From contig NZ_JAFFQY010000022.1 of assembly GCF_017311575.1 (NCBI RefSeq), forward strand, positions 287,699-351,698: 64,000 bases of DNA. The letters are read 5' to 3'. Under the pieces are notes generated by a model, which ran no database searches, was not told the origin of the DNA, and was given only the letters and a program-made list of their open reading frames with translations. Source of the DNA: Roseococcus thiosulfatophilus (GTDB lineage: Bacteria > Pseudomonadota > Alphaproteobacteria > Acetobacterales > Acetobacteraceae). The position numbers and the translations under genes were made by a program. This document shows positions 1 to 8,708 of the stretch, one piece after another (the first letter of the stretch is position 1; every line of letters starts with the position of its first letter).

Positions 1-1
1 G

Positions 2-778
2 CGCGCGCTCTACCCGGGCGTCTCGGAATGCCTCGCCATGCTGCGCCAGCGCGGCAAGCGCATCGTCTTCCTGACCAACGCGCCGCGCCGCGCCTGGTTC
101 ATCCAGGGCATGCTAGACAAGATGGGGCTGGAGCGGGGGCTGTATGACGGCATCATCTCCTCCGGCGAGGTCTCCTGGCGCTGGCTGAAGCACCGGCCGG
201 AGGGCTGGTTCCGCAAGTTCGGTCCGCGCGGCTTCCACATCGGGCCGGAGCGGGACCTCTCGGTGGCCGAGGATGGCGCGGCGGAACTCGTCGCCACGCC
301 CGAGGAAGCCGATTTCCTGCTGAACACCGGCCCCGACCCCGACCGTGGCTCGCACTCGGTCGAGGCCTATCGCCCCGCCCTGGAACGCTGCTTCGCGGCG
401 AAGCTGCCCATGGTCTGCGTGAACCCCGACCGCGCGGTGATGGTGGGCGCGGACAGGCTGATCTGCGCCGGCGCGCTGGCGGACATGTATCTGGAATGGG
501 GCGGCGATGTCTTCGAGGTGGGCAAGCCGGACCCGGCCGTCTATGGCCCCGTCATGGAGGCGCTGGAGCTGACCGACCGCGCCCGCGTGCTGGCGGTGGG
601 CGACACGCCCCACACCGACCTGGCGGGCGCGGCCGCGGCGGGGATGGACAGCCTCTGGGCCATGACGGGCCTGACGGCCAATGCCCATGGCGATGACCCC
701 TCGCCGGAGGTGCTGGCGCGCGTGGCCGAGGAAGAGGGCGTGCGGCCCTTGGGGGCGCTGCGCAGCCTGCGCTGGTAG
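2..778 (+). CDS. HAD-superfamily class IIA hydrolase, start lies before the window
   Basis: This is a predicted phosphatase of the HAD fold, closest to the TIGR01459-type class IIA group found in alphaproteobacteria; its substrate is not known. The reading frame is already open at base 2 and has no upstream stop, so the first methionine visible (base 38) is internal. The missing N-terminus should carry the nucleophile motif DxDG. What is visible fits the family: a motif II region with VFLTNAPR at about bases 65-88, a central cap segment, and the motif III/IV region GDTPHTDLAGA at about 600-630, with the acidic pair that binds magnesium. Class IIA enzymes carry the cap between motifs II and III, which fits the spacing here. 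The fold call is firm and the biochemical role is open. The gene is followed 27 bases later by the convergent yqgE-type gene. Confidence 0.85.
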   Translation, partial: RALYPGVSECLAMLRQRGKRIVFLTNAPRRAWFIQGMLDKMGLERGLYDGIISSGEVSWRWLKHRPEGWFRKFGPRGFHIGPERDLSVAEDGAAELVATPEEADFLLNTGPDPDRGSHSVEAYRPALERCFAAKLPMVCVNPDRAVMVGADRLICAGALADMYLEWGGDVFEVGKPDPAVYGPVMEALELTDRARVLAVGDTPHTDLAGAAAAGMDSLWAMTGLTANAHGDDPSPEVLARVAEEEGVRPLGALRSLRW

Positions 779-805
779 GGGCCGCCCCCCCGCCAGCAGG
801 CGCTG

Positions 806-1402
806 TCAGGCGTGCCCCGCCGCGCCCACGATGCGGCTGGGGTCCACGCGCAGCTTGGACATGGCGCGGTCCCACTTGGTCTTGAGCTCGCTGTCGAACA
901 GCAGCGCCTCGTCCGGAGGCGCGATGAGCCAGGCGTTCTCCGCGATCTCGGCGTCGAGCTGCCCCGGGCCCCAGCCGGCATAGCCCAGCGCCAGCACGCA
1001 TTGGCGCGGGCCGCTGCCCTCGGCGATGGCCTTCAGGATGTCCACATTGGCGGTGATGGCGAAGCCGCCCTCGACGGGCAACGAGCCCTCCTCGCGCCAT
1101 TCATTGGTGTGCAGCACGAAGCCGCGCCCCTCATCCACCGGGCCGCCATTCAGCAGGCGGATGTCGCGCTGCGGCGGCACCGCCTCCACGCCCACCTGGC
1201 GCAGCAGCGCGTCGAAGCTGAGCTTCTGGATGGGCCGGTTGAGGATGAGGCCCATGGCCCCCTCGGGCGAATGGGCGCAGATGCAGATCACGCTGCGCGC
1301 GAAGCGGCTGTCGCGCATGGAGGGCATGGCGATGAGCAGCTGCCCGGAGAGGGTGTCGCCGCCAACGGGGTCTAGGGGGTCGGTGGGGTCCTGTCGTACC
1401 AT
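806..1402 (-). CDS. yqgE: YqgE/AlgH family protein (DUF179)
   Basis: This is a cytoplasmic protein of the UPF0301/YqgE-AlgH family, found in most proteobacteria and without an established biochemical activity. I place the start at 1402, giving 198 residues and the motif-rich segment GDTLSGQLLIAMPSM about 15 residues in, as expected for the family. An open frame extends back to 1501, but the added residues are proline/cysteine-rich and not family-like. Diagnostic stretches are the GLILNRP segment, LLNGGPVD, and GYAGWGPGQL near the C-terminus. The Shine-Dalgarno (SD) sequence before 1402 is weak, so the start is the least certain part. The gene converges on the HAD hydrolase and diverges from the peroxiredoxin gene. 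Confidence 0.9.
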   Translation of the reverse strand: MVRQDPTDPLDPVGGDTLSGQLLIAMPSMRDSRFARSVICICAHSPEGAMGLILNRPIQKLSFDALLRQVGVEAVPPQRDIRLLNGGPVDEGRGFVLHTNEWREEGSLPVEGGFAITANVDILKAIAEGSGPRQCVLALGYAGWGPGQLDAEIAENAWLIAPPDEALLFDSELKTKWDRAMSKLRVDPSRIVGAAGHA

Positions 1403-1568
1403 GGCACAGAGATGGCGCGGGGCAGGGCAGGCTGCAAGCGGCGGGGCGGTCCTGCATTCTCCTGGCGGCGGTTCTGTTCTAAAGCCGACCGGCTGATCCA
1501 CGCCCTCGGTGATTCCACCGGGGGCGATGAGACGCTAAACGTGCGGTCCGCACAGGAGGAATTCCCCC

Positions 1569-2051
1569 ATGACGATCAAGGTCGGTGACAGCATCCCCTC
1601 GGCCAAGCTGATGATGGCGACCGCCGAAGGCCCCAAGGAAGTGACGACCGAGGAACTCTTCGGCGGCAAGACGGTGGTCCTGTTCGGCGTGCCGGGCGCC
1701 TTCACTCCCACCTGCTCGGCCAAGCACCTGCCGGGCTTCGTCACCAACATCGCCGCGCTCAAGGGCAAGGGCGTGGACATGGTGGCCTGCATCGCGGTGA
1801 ACGACGTCTTCGTGATGGGTGCCTGGGGCAAGGACCAGGGCGTGGGCGAGAACGTGGCCATGCTGGCCGATGGCAGCGCCGCCTTCACCAAGGCGATGGG
1901 CCTGGAGTTCGACCTGACGGCCCGCGGCCTGGGCGTGCGGTCGCAGCGCTTCGTGCTGGTGGCGAAGAACGGCGTGGTGACGCATGTGGCCGTGGAGGCG
2001 CCGGGCGCCTTCGAGGTCAGCAGCGCCGAAGCGGTGCTCGCCGCGCTCTGA
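1569..2051 (+). CDS. Peroxiredoxin, Prx5/type II (AhpC-TSA/redoxin family)
   Basis: This is a 160-residue cytoplasmic thiol peroxidase that reduces hydrogen peroxide and alkyl hydroperoxides, usually with glutathione/glutaredoxin as reductant in this subgroup. The peroxidatic cysteine is Cys49 in PGAFTPTCSAKH, the characteristic type II motif. A second cysteine lies near residue 74 (VACIAVND), and the conserved arginine appears as GVRSQRFVLV near residue 122. The length matches the single-domain family members; there is no glutaredoxin fusion. The start is fixed by a strong SD sequence, AGGAGG, just upstream of the ATG. It is monocistronic: divergent from yqgE and followed by a strong RNA hairpin at 2094-2123. 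Confidence 0.95.
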   Translation: MTIKVGDSIPSAKLMMATAEGPKEVTTEELFGGKTVVLFGVPGAFTPTCSAKHLPGFVTNIAALKGKGVDMVACIAVNDVFVMGAWGKDQGVGENVAMLADGSAAFTKAMGLEFDLTARGLGVRSQRFVLVAKNGVVTHVAVEAPGAFEVSSAEAVLAAL

Positions 2052-2093
2052 GAGAAAGAGCCCGGCGCTTCATGCGCTGGAATTGAAAAGCGG

Positions 2094-2123
2094 TGAAGGT
2101 CTTGCGGCAACGCAAGACCTTCA
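2094..2123 (+). terminator. Perfect 13-bp hairpin with GCAA tetraloop after the peroxiredoxin gene
   Basis: Bases 2094-2106 (TGAAGGTCTTGCG) pair perfectly with 2111-2123 around the GNRA-type loop GCAA. It sits 43 bases after the peroxiredoxin stop. The following bases (TGCGTTTGTC) are only weakly T-rich, so it is either a terminator or an mRNA-stabilising 3' stem. Confidence 0.55.
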
Positions 2124-2140
2124 TGCGTTTGTCACGTTAT

Positions 2141-2166
2141 CCTCCCGGACAGTGCCATTCGGGAGG
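2141..2166 (+). promoter_or_regulatory. Inverted repeat covering the ribosome binding site of the CBS gene
   Basis: CCTCCCG (2141-2147) is complementary to CGGGAGG (2160-2166). The right arm contains the GGAGG used to start translation at 2176, so folding of this 7-bp stem would hide the ribosome binding site. The effect on expression is inferred. Confidence 0.4.
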
Positions 2167-2175
2167 GCCCAAGAC

Positions 2176-2595
2176 ATGAAGACACGCACCATGGCGGAGA
2201 TGGTCCGCCACCAGGACCCGCTGGCCATGCCACCGGGCGCCACCGTGCAGGAGGCCTGCATCGCCATGCACCGTCGCCGCGTGGGCGCGGTGCTGGTGGT
2301 GGAACATGGCAAGCTGGCCGGCATCTTCACCGGGCGCGACGCGGTGCTTTGCCTGGCGCGCGAAATGGACCCGGCCCGCACCGCGCTCGGCCAGGTGATG
2401 ACCAAGTCCCCCACCACGCTCCGCGCGCAGGACCGTGCCATCGAGGCGCTGCGCCTGATGAATGATGGCGGCTTCCGTCACCTGCCGGTGGTGGAGGAGG
2501 GAAGGGTGCTGGGCATCGTCTCGCGCTATGATTTCCGCACGGAGGAGCATGGGCGCATGGACGAGGAAACGGGGTATTTCGAGGTGATCCGGTAG
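2176..2595 (+). CDS. Stand-alone CBS-pair protein
   Basis: The 139-residue protein consists almost entirely of two CBS domains in tandem (roughly residues 10-66 and 75-128), with no enzymatic or transport domain. CBS pairs bind adenosyl ligands such as AMP, ATP or S-adenosylmethionine and act as energy or redox sensors; the partner here is unknown. Recognisable pieces are the GAVLVVEHGKLAGIFTGRD strand-helix unit in the first repeat and HLPVVEEGRVLGIVSRYD in the second. Methionine at 2176 is chosen because GGAGG lies 9 bases upstream; a longer frame running into the peroxiredoxin gene gives a low-complexity N-terminus. It is monocistronic and converges on the small kinase gene. Confidence 0.9.
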   Translation: MKTRTMAEMVRHQDPLAMPPGATVQEACIAMHRRRVGAVLVVEHGKLAGIFTGRDAVLCLAREMDPARTALGQVMTKSPTTLRAQDRAIEALRLMNDGGFRHLPVVEEGRVLGIVSRYDFRTEEHGRMDEETGYFEVIR

Positions 2596-2617
2596 CGCGG
2601 CCGCCTCGCCACGGCGG

Positions 2618-3127
2618 TCACCCCCGCATGGCGTCAAGATGGGCTTCGACACGCGCGACGGCCTCTCCAGGGCTGAGTTCGGCCGTATCGAGGCGGAGAT
2701 GCGGCCCGTCCCAAGCCTCGAACCGGCGCCGCGTCACCGCGGGCCAATCCGGGGCGACGAGGCCCGGCACGTCCGACACCCGTTCCTCGACCCTGCGGCG
2801 GTGTTCCGTCGCGTCGGAACAGACCACCAGCACCTGCACCAGCGGAACGCCCGTTCGTGCCGCCACCGCCTGCCAGCCCGCGCGGCTTTCCCGGACAGGG
2901 TTCACGCAATCCGCCACCACCGGCAGGCCGGCGGCGAGGTTGGCCTCGGCCAGGGCATTGGCAACAGCGTAGCCCGCGGTGCCCACCTCGCCCGCCAGCA
3001 CTCCGGCGTTGCGGATGGCCTGCTCGATCACATCAATGCGCAGGTGCATCGCCTGGCGGCGACGCGCGACCTCCCGCGAGATCGTGGTCTTGCCCGTTCC
3101 CGGCAGGCCGCTGAAGACGATGAGCAT
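2618..3127 (-). CDS. AAA/zeta-like P-loop kinase, small
   Basis: The 169-residue protein begins directly with a P-loop NTPase core. The Walker A motif GLPGTGKT is at residues 7-14, an RIDVIEQ segment follows near residue 33, and a VVADCVNPVR strand/Walker-B-like region lies near residue 72. This architecture matches the COG0645-type predicted kinases, relatives of gluconate/shikimate-type and zeta-fold kinases that phosphorylate small molecules. The substrate cannot be told from sequence, and no antitoxin-like neighbour supports a toxin role. It converges on the CBS gene (22-base gap) and diverges from the small gene at 3202. Confidence 0.8.
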   Translation of the reverse strand: MLIVFSGLPGTGKTTISREVARRRQAMHLRIDVIEQAIRNAGVLAGEVGTAGYAVANALAEANLAAGLPVVADCVNPVRESRAGWQAVAARTGVPLVQVLVVCSDATEHRRRVEERVSDVPGLVAPDWPAVTRRRFEAWDGPHLRLDTAELSPGEAVARVEAHLDAMRG

Positions 3128-3201
3128 GGTGGCGTTCCTTGAAGGATCATAAGCGTCCGTTAAGCCCGCGGCCGCACGCTCGCCCGGAAATGGAGGACAC
3201 C

Positions 3202-3573
3202 ATGACCGGCGACACCACGGCGGAGGAGGTGCGGGAGGCGCGAACGCGCCTGACCCGCCACCTGACCGAACTGCACAAGCTGCACCTGACCCTGCTGGCC
3301 GAAACGCGCGGGCTGAAGAGGTTCACCACGGCCGGCCGGTCCAATGCCGAGATCGAGATCACCGCGGAGGTGCTGGAGCAATATCTCTCCGCGACCGACG
3401 CCTTCCTGGAGAACATGCGCGGCCGCGTCGAATCCCGGCTGGGCCTGCTCCGGCGGGGTGAGCCGCTGGTGAATGGCCGCGCCGATGACGCGCCGGGCCA
3501 TGGCGCGTTCTGGCTGAGTTTTTCCCGGCTCTGCGCGGTGCTGCGGCGCGCGGCGAAGCGCGCCGAAGCCTGA
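3202..3573 (+). CDS. Hypothetical helical protein, 123 residues
   Basis: I do not recognise this family. The protein is charged and predicted mostly helical, with a leucine-rich stretch (residues 12-38, LTRHLTELHKLHLTLLAET) that could form an amphipathic or coiled segment, and a basic C-terminus (LRRAAKRAEA). There are no membrane segments and no signal peptide. The start at 3202 is preferred over upstream in-frame methionines because GGAGG lies five bases before it. It stands alone between a divergent kinase gene and the convergent quinone reductase gene. Third codon positions are strongly GC, as in its neighbours, which supports real coding. Confidence 0.65.
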   Translation: MTGDTTAEEVREARTRLTRHLTELHKLHLTLLAETRGLKRFTTAGRSNAEIEITAEVLEQYLSATDAFLENMRGRVESRLGLLRRGEPLVNGRADDAPGHGAFWLSFSRLCAVLRRAAKRAEA

Positions 3574-3600
3574 CGGGGCCGCGAGCGCTTCAGGCTCGCT

Positions 3601-4575
3601 TCAGGGCAGCAGGACGGTGCTGCCCGTGGTCTTGCGCGCCTCCAGGTCCCGGTGCGCCTGGGCGGCGTCCTTCAGCTTGTAGCGCTGGTTCACGTTCATC
3701 TTCACCGCACCCTTGGCGACGACGTCGAACAGGTCGTTCGCCACCGCCACCAGATCCTCGCGCTTGGCGGTGTAGGAGGCGAGCGTGGGGCGCGTCAGGT
3801 AGAGGGAGCCCTTGGCGGCCAGCACGCCGATATCAATCGGCGGCACGGGGCCCGAGGCATTGCCGTAGCTGACCATGAAGCCCAGCGGCGCCAGGCAGTC
3901 GAGCGAGGGCATGAAGGTGTCGCGGCCCACGCTGTCATAGACCACCGGCACCATCGCGCCGCCGGTGATCTTCTTCACCGCGGAGGGCAGGTCCTCGCTC
4001 GTCAGCACGACATGGTCGGCGCCGTGCGCGCGGGCGAGTTCGGCCTTCGCCTCGGTGCTGACGGTGCCGATGACGGTGGCGCCCAGGTGCTTGGCCCATT
4101 GGCACATGATGAGGCCGACGCCACCGGCCGCCGCGTGCACCAGGATCGTCTCGCCGGCCTTCACGCGGTAGGTGGTGCGCAGCAGGTATTGCGCCGTCAT
4201 GCCCTGGAGCATCATGGCCGCCGCGTCCTCGAAGCCGATGGCCTCGGGCAGCTTCACCAGGCGGTCGGCCTTGATGGTACGGGCCTCGGCATAGGCGCCG
4301 ACGGGGCCGGAGGCATAGGCCACGCGGTCGCCGACGGCGACTTCCGTCACGCCCTCGCCGATGGCCTCGACCACGCCCGCGCCCTCCATGCCGATGGTGG
4401 CCGGCAGGTTGGGCAACTTGTAGAGGCCGGTGCGGAAATAGACGTCGATGAAGTTCAGGCCCACGGCCTTGTGGCGCACCAGCGCCTCGCCGGGCTTGGG
4501 CGCGGGGAGCGGCACCTCCTCCCACACCAGTTGCTCGGGGCCGCCATGCTCATGGATGCGGATGCTGTGGTTCAC
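3601..4575 (-). CDS. NADPH:quinone oxidoreductase, zinc-independent MDR family
   Basis: The 324-residue protein is a medium-chain dehydrogenase/reductase of the quinone oxidoreductase (QOR) subgroup. It would reduce quinones in the cytoplasm with NADPH. The N-terminal GroES-like domain (residues 1-125) contains GLNFIDVYFRTGLY, typical of QOR. The Rossmann part contains AAAGGVGLIMCQWAK at about 148-162, the nucleotide-binding glycine motif. Zinc-binding cysteines are absent, as usual for QOR. The start codon is GTG, and GTGA forms a four-base overlap with the stop of the upstream ogt gene, so the two are translationally coupled. Confidence 0.93.
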   Translation of the reverse strand: MNHSIRIHEHGGPEQLVWEEVPLPAPKPGEALVRHKAVGLNFIDVYFRTGLYKLPNLPATIGMEGAGVVEAIGEGVTEVAVGDRVAYASGPVGAYAEARTIKADRLVKLPEAIGFEDAAAMMLQGMTAQYLLRTTYRVKAGETILVHAAAGGVGLIMCQWAKHLGATVIGTVSTEAKAELARAHGADHVVLTSEDLPSAVKKITGGAMVPVVYDSVGRDTFMPSLDCLAPLGFMVSYGNASGPVPPIDIGVLAAKGSLYLTRPTLASYTAKREDLVAVANDLFDVVAKGAVKMNVNQRYKLKDAAQAHRDLEARKTTGSTVLLP

Positions 4576-5042
4576 GGGGCGGAAGCTCCTGGATTGAGAT
4601 GGCGCGCCTCATGGTCGAGGAGGAAGCGCTTCGTGTTGGGGCCGTCGAGGCCGGAATAGCCCCCCAGCTTCCCGCCCGCCGCCACGACGCGGTGGCAGGG
4701 GATCAGGATGGGGATGGGGTTCGCGCCATTGGCCTGGCCCACCGCGCGGGCCACGGAGGCCACCTCGCGCGCGATGTCGGCATAGCTGCGGGTTTCGCCA
4801 GGCGGGATGCGGGTGAGCGCCGCCCAGACCCGGCGCTGGTAGGGGGTGCCGTGCGGCGCCAGCGGAAGCTGGAAATGCAGCCGGCGCCCGTCGAAATAGT
4901 CCTGCAGCTGGTCCCTCGCCTCGCGCAGCAGCGGTGTGGTCGACTGGTCCCGCCCCCGCCCCCAGTCGAGGGCGACAAGGGCGCCGTCCTCCTCCGAGAG
5001 GGTGAGTTCACCCAGCGGTGTCATCAGCGAGAGCTGAGGCAT
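4572..5042 (-). CDS. ogt: Methylated-DNA--protein-cysteine S-methyltransferase
   Basis: This 156-residue protein repairs O6-alkylguanine and O4-alkylthymine in DNA by irreversible transfer of the alkyl group to its own cysteine. The acceptor is Cys116 in the invariant PCHRV motif. The helix-turn-helix part (RRVWAALTRIPPGETRSYADIA) and the downstream GGYSGLDGPNTKRFLL follow in the normal order. I start at the methionine at 5042 (MPQLSL), because the family begins with a short strand before the TPLGELTLSE segment; a frame opening at 5078 adds 12 unlike residues. It is a short, Ada-domain-free form and is coupled to the quinone reductase gene. Confidence 0.95.
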   Translation of the reverse strand: MPQLSLMTPLGELTLSEEDGALVALDWGRGRDQSTTPLLREARDQLQDYFDGRRLHFQLPLAPHGTPYQRRVWAALTRIPPGETRSYADIAREVASVARAVGQANGANPIPILIPCHRVVAAGGKLGGYSGLDGPNTKRFLLDHEARHLNPGASAP

Positions 5043-5169
5043 GTTTCCCAAGATTGCAGTGACGGAGGGATGCAGCACCCCCCGGGGGCGCGCGTCAAGC
5101 GGGGGTTTTCAAGGCCTGGGCGCGGGGGCATGGCGCCGCTACATGCAAAGGGAACGCAGGAGCTTTGCC

Positions 5170-5523
5170 ATGGCCGAGGCCGACCCCCCGCTCTACTTCG
5201 ACGCGCATGTCTTCGTCTGCTGCAACCGCCGCCCGGACGGCCACAGACGCGGCAGCTGCGCGGCCGCGGGCAGCGAAAGGCTGCGCGACTACATGAAGGC
5301 GCGGGCGAAGGAACTGGGCCTGAAGCGCGTGCGCGTGAACATGGCGGGCTGCCTGGATCGCTGCGAGTTCGGCCCGGCCGTCGTCATCTATCCGGAAGGC
5401 GTGTGGTACCGCCCGCAGACGGAGGCGGATGTGGATGAGATCCTTTCGGCGCATCTCGTGGCGGGCGGGCGCGTCACGCGGCTGATGCTGACCGAGAAGG
5501 ACGTGCCGCCGCCGAAGGCATGA
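5170..5523 (+). CDS. Thioredoxin-like [2Fe-2S] ferredoxin
   Basis: This 117-residue soluble electron carrier belongs to the thioredoxin-fold 2Fe-2S ferredoxin family (COG3411), related to the Shethna-type protein and to NuoE. The four expected ligands are visible: Cys17 (or Cys18) and Cys30 in the first loop, then Cys61 and Cys65 in AGCLDRCEFGP. That C-x12-C ... C-x3-C spacing fits the family. The start is chosen at the ATG preceded by GCAGGAG; an upstream frame from 5041 is low complexity. Its stop overlaps the start of mnmE in ATGA. Such a ferredoxin is a frequent upstream neighbour of mnmE, but its electron-transfer partner is unknown. Confidence 0.9.
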   Translation: MAEADPPLYFDAHVFVCCNRRPDGHRRGSCAAAGSERLRDYMKARAKELGLKRVRVNMAGCLDRCEFGPAVVIYPEGVWYRPQTEADVDEILSAHLVAGGRVTRLMLTEKDVPPPKA

Positions 5524-6812
5524 GGACGATCTTCGCCCTCGCCTCCGGGGCGGGACGGGCGGCGGTGGCGGTGATGCGCGTCTCGGGGCCTGGGGCGGGC
5601 GCGGCGCTGGAAGCCCTGGCAGGCCGACTGCCGACACCGCGCATGGCCAGCCTGCGGCGGTTGCGACATGGCGGCGTGGTGCTGGACCAAGCGCTGGTGC
5701 TGTGGTTCCCCGGCCCCGCCTCCTACACCGGCGAGGACAGCGCGGAGCTGCACCTGCATGGCGGCCCGGCCGTGGTGGCGGCGGTGGCGGAGGCGCTGGT
5801 GGCGCTGGGCCTGCACCCGGCCGAGCCCGGCGAATTCACGCGCCGCGCCTTCCTCAACGGCAAGCTGGACCTGACCGCCGCGGAGGGTATCGCGGACCTG
5901 ATCGCGGCCGAGACCGAGGCACAGCGGCGCCAGGCCTTGCGCCAGGCCGAGGGCGGGCTGGCCGCGCGCCATGCGGCATGGGCCGCGCGCCTGACCCGGC
6001 TGCTGGCGCGCCAGGAAGCCTTCATCGAGTTCGAGGAGGAGGACCTGCCCTCGGACCTCGATGCCCAGGTGACGGCCGATGCCCTGGCCTTGCGCGCGGA
6101 AATGGCCGCCCTGCTGGCCGAGGCGCCGCGCGGCGAACGCCTGCGCGAGGGCGTGGCCGTGGCCATCCTGGGCGCACCGAATGCGGGAAAATCCTCCCTG
6201 CTGAACGCGCTGGCGGAGCGCGAGGCCGCCATCGTCTCCGCCCGTGCCGGCACCACGCGCGATGTGGTGGAGGTGCGCCTCGAACTGGGCGGCGTACCGG
6301 TCACGCTGGCCGATACCGCCGGCCTGCGCGAGACGGCGGACGAGATCGAGGCCGAAGGGGTGCGGCGTGCCCTGGCGCGGGCCGAGGCCGCTGATCTGCG
6401 CCTGCTGGCCTTCGCCAGCAATGCGGCGCCGGATGCCGCCACCCTGGCGCTGCAAGGGCCGGACGCGATCATGGTCGCCACCAAGGCCGACCTGGGCGGG
6501 GTGCCGCTTTCAGGCGCCCTGGCGGTTTCGGCCTACACAGGCGCCGGGCTGCCCGCGCTGCGCGTGGCGCTGGAGGCGGCGGTGCGGGACCGGGCCGGGC
6601 TTTCGGAGGCGGCCGGCCTGACCCGCCCCCGCCACCGCGCGGCACTGGGCGAGGCGGTGGAATGGCTCGACCGCCTGCCTTTAGCGCTCATGCCGGAGCT
6701 GCGCGCGGAGGCGCTGCGCGGCGCCCTGAGGGGCCTGTCGCGCCTGACGGGGCGGGTGGATGTGGAGCAGGTGCTGGACTTGGTGTTTGGCGAGTTCTGC
6801 ATCGGCAAGTAG
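5520..6812 (+). CDS. mnmE: tRNA uridine-5-carboxymethylaminomethyl modification GTPase MnmE
   Basis: With MnmG, this GTPase installs the (carboxymethyl)aminomethyl group on U34 of tRNAs that read two-fold degenerate codons. The 430-residue chain has the N-terminal tetrahydrofolate-binding domain (residues 1-115, including the GPASYTGEDSAELHLHGGP segment), a helical domain, and an embedded G domain. G1 is GAPNAGKSS at 218-226, followed by GTTRD (G2) and DTAGLRET (G3); G4 is the variant TKAD rather than NKxD. The C-terminus is FCIGK, with the catalytic cysteine in the conserved CxGK motif. The ATGA overlap with the ferredoxin gene and the 18-base gap to mnmG indicate one transcription unit. Confidence 0.98.
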   Translation: MRTIFALASGAGRAAVAVMRVSGPGAGAALEALAGRLPTPRMASLRRLRHGGVVLDQALVLWFPGPASYTGEDSAELHLHGGPAVVAAVAEALVALGLHPAEPGEFTRRAFLNGKLDLTAAEGIADLIAAETEAQRRQALRQAEGGLAARHAAWAARLTRLLARQEAFIEFEEEDLPSDLDAQVTADALALRAEMAALLAEAPRGERLREGVAVAILGAPNAGKSSLLNALAEREAAIVSARAGTTRDVVEVRLELGGVPVTLADTAGLRETADEIEAEGVRRALARAEAADLRLLAFASNAAPDAATLALQGPDAIMVATKADLGGVPLSGALAVSAYTGAGLPALRVALEAAVRDRAGLSEAAGLTRPRHRAALGEAVEWLDRLPLALMPELRAEALRGALRGLSRLTGRVDVEQVLDLVFGEFCIGK

Positions 6813-6830
6813 CGGTGCTATAGGCCCCGC

Positions 6831-8708
6831 ATGTTCGACATGCGCTATGACGTGGTGGTGGTGGGCGGCGGCCATGCCGGCTGCGAGGCGGCGGCGGCGG
6901 CCGCGCGCTGCGGCGCGCGCACCCTGCTGCTGACCCATGACCCGGCCAAGCTGGGCGAGATGTCCTGCAACCCGGCCATTGGCGGCATCGGCAAGGGCCA
7001 CCTGGTGCGGGAGGTGGACGCGCTGGACGGAATCATGGGCCGCGCGGCCGATGCAGCGGGCATCCACTTCAAGCTGCTGAACCGCAGCAAGGGCCCAGCG
7101 GTGCGGGGCCCGCGCGCCCAGGCGGATCGCAAGCTCTACCGTCAGGCCGTGGCCGCGCTGCTGGCGGAGACGCCGGGCCTGACCTTGCTAGGTGACCCGG
7201 CCGAGAACCTGCTGCTGGACGACGGGGTGTTGTCGGGCGTGCTGACGGCGGCGGGGCGGCGCATCGGCTGCGGCGCGTTGGTCATCACCACCGGCACCTT
7301 CCTGCGCGGCATGATCCATATCGGCGAGAGGCGCATTCCGGCCGGGCGCGTGGACGAGGCGCCGGCGGTGGGGCTGGCCCTGGCCCTGGAGCGCCTGGAC
7401 CTGCCGCTGGCGCGGCTGAAGACCGGCACGCCGCCACGGCTGGATGGCCGCACCATCGACTGGGCCGCCCTCGAGTCCCAGCCGGGCGATGCGGAGCCGG
7501 AGCCTCTGTCCTGGATGACGGAGCGCATCACCAACCGCCAGGTGGAATGCGGCATCACCCACACCACCCCCCGCACGCATGAGATCATTCGCGGCAGCCT
7601 GCACCTCTCGGCCGTCTATGGCGGGCGGATCGAGGGGGTGGGGCCGCGCTACTGCCCCTCGGTCGAGGACAAGGTGGTGCGCTTCGCCGACAAGCCCCGG
7701 CACCAGATCTTCCTGGAGCCGGAGGGGTTGGATGACACGACGGTCTATCCCAACGGCATTTCGACCAGCCTGCCTGAGGAGGTTCAGGCGGCTCTCGTGG
7801 CCAGCATTCCCGGGCTGGAGCGGGCCACCATCCTGCGCCCCGGCTACGCCATCGAGTACGACCATGTGGACCCGCGCGCGCTGTGGCCCACGCTGGAATG
7901 CCGCGCCCTGCCGCGCCTCTTCCTGGCCGGGCAGATCAACGGCACCACGGGCTATGAGGAGGCCGCGGCCCAGGGGCTACTCGCCGGCGTGAACGCGGCG
8001 CATCGCGCGGGCGGCGGGGATACGCCGGCGACGCTAACCAGGGCCGACGCCTATCTGGGCGTGCTGGTGGACGACCTGACCCTGCACGGCGTCAGCGAAC
8101 CCTACCGCATGCTGACCGCGCGCTCCGAATACCGGCTGAGCCTGCGGGCGGACAATGCGGGAATGCGGCTGACGGGCCATGGCCTGGCCTGGGGCTGTGT
8201 TGGCCCCGCCCGCGCCGCCGCTCACCAAGCCTTTGCGCGGGCGGCGGAGGATGCCCTGGCCCGCGCCCGCGCCGAAGGCGCGACGCCCGCGCAGTACCTG
8301 GCCGCCGGCATCCCCATCAACCAGGACGGCCGCTGGCGTAGCCTCTTCGACGTGCTGGCGCTGCCAGCCGCTGCCAGCGCGACGATCGAGGCCCTCTTCC
8401 CCTGGCTCGGGGACCTGCCGCCACGTGTGCGCTCCTATCTTGAGGCCGAGGCCCTCTACGCCCCCTACCTCGACCGCCACGCGGCCGAACGCGCGATGCT
8501 GGAACGCGAGGAGGCCCTGGCCATCCCGCCCGACATCGACTTCGCCGCCATCGCCGGCCTTTCCAACGAGATGCGCGACCGACTGCACCGCGCACGACCC
8601 GCCACCCTGGGCAGCGCCGGCCGCCTTCCCGGCGTGACGCCCGCGGCCCTGGCCGCACTTGCGGTCCATCTCCGTCGCCAGATGCGTGTTTCACGTGAAA
8701 CAGCCTGA
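6831..8708 (+). CDS. mnmG: tRNA uridine-5-carboxymethylaminomethyl modification enzyme MnmG (GidA)
   Basis: This FAD-dependent partner of MnmE uses NADH and methylene-tetrahydrofolate chemistry to modify tRNA wobble uridine. The 625-residue length is normal. The FAD-binding [10 protein letters not shown] lies at residues 8-20, followed by [15 protein letters not shown], the RTGTPPR-like segment [11 protein letters not shown], and the catalytic-cysteine regions. The final residues VSRETA are the translation of the first parS palindrome (8687-8702), so the gene's end is constrained by segrosome DNA as well as by protein function. It overlaps the start of rsmG and belongs to the mnmE-mnmG-rsmG-parAB unit. 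Confidence 0.98.
   Translation: MFDMRYDVVVVGGGHAGCEAAAAAARCGARTLLLTHDPAKLGEMSCNPAIGGIGKGHLVREVDALDGIMGRAADAAGIHFKLLNRSKGPAVRGPRAQADRKLYRQAVAALLAETPGLTLLGDPAENLLLDDGVLSGVLTAAGRRIGCGALVITTGTFLRGMIHIGERRIPAGRVDEAPAVGLALALERLDLPLARLKTGTPPRLDGRTIDWAALESQPGDAEPEPLSWMTERITNRQVECGITHTTPRTHEIIRGSLHLSAVYGGRIEGVGPRYCPSVEDKVVRFADKPRHQIFLEPEGLDDTTVYPNGISTSLPEEVQAALVASIPGLERATILRPGYAIEYDHVDPRALWPTLECRALPRLFLAGQINGTTGYEEAAAQGLLAGVNAAHRAGGGDTPATLTRADAYLGVLVDDLTLHGVSEPYRMLTARSEYRLSLRADNAGMRLTGHGLAWGCVGPARAAAHQAFARAAEDALARARAEGATPAQYLAAGIPINQDGRWRSLFDVLALPAAASATIEALFPWLGDLPPRVRSYLEAEALYAPYLDRHAAERAMLEREEALAIPPDIDFAAIAGLSNEMRDRLHRARPATLGSAGRLPGVTPAALAALAVHLRRQMRVSRETA

Noticed and set aside
2601..2617. CCGCC/GGCGG repeat between the CBS and kinase genes as a terminator
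   Set aside because: Only a five-base stem with no T tract; not distinguishable from chance in this GC-rich DNA.
2618..3127. Small P-loop kinase as a zeta toxin
   Set aside because: No epsilon-type antitoxin or other toxin-antitoxin neighbour; the motifs fit a general small-molecule kinase family.
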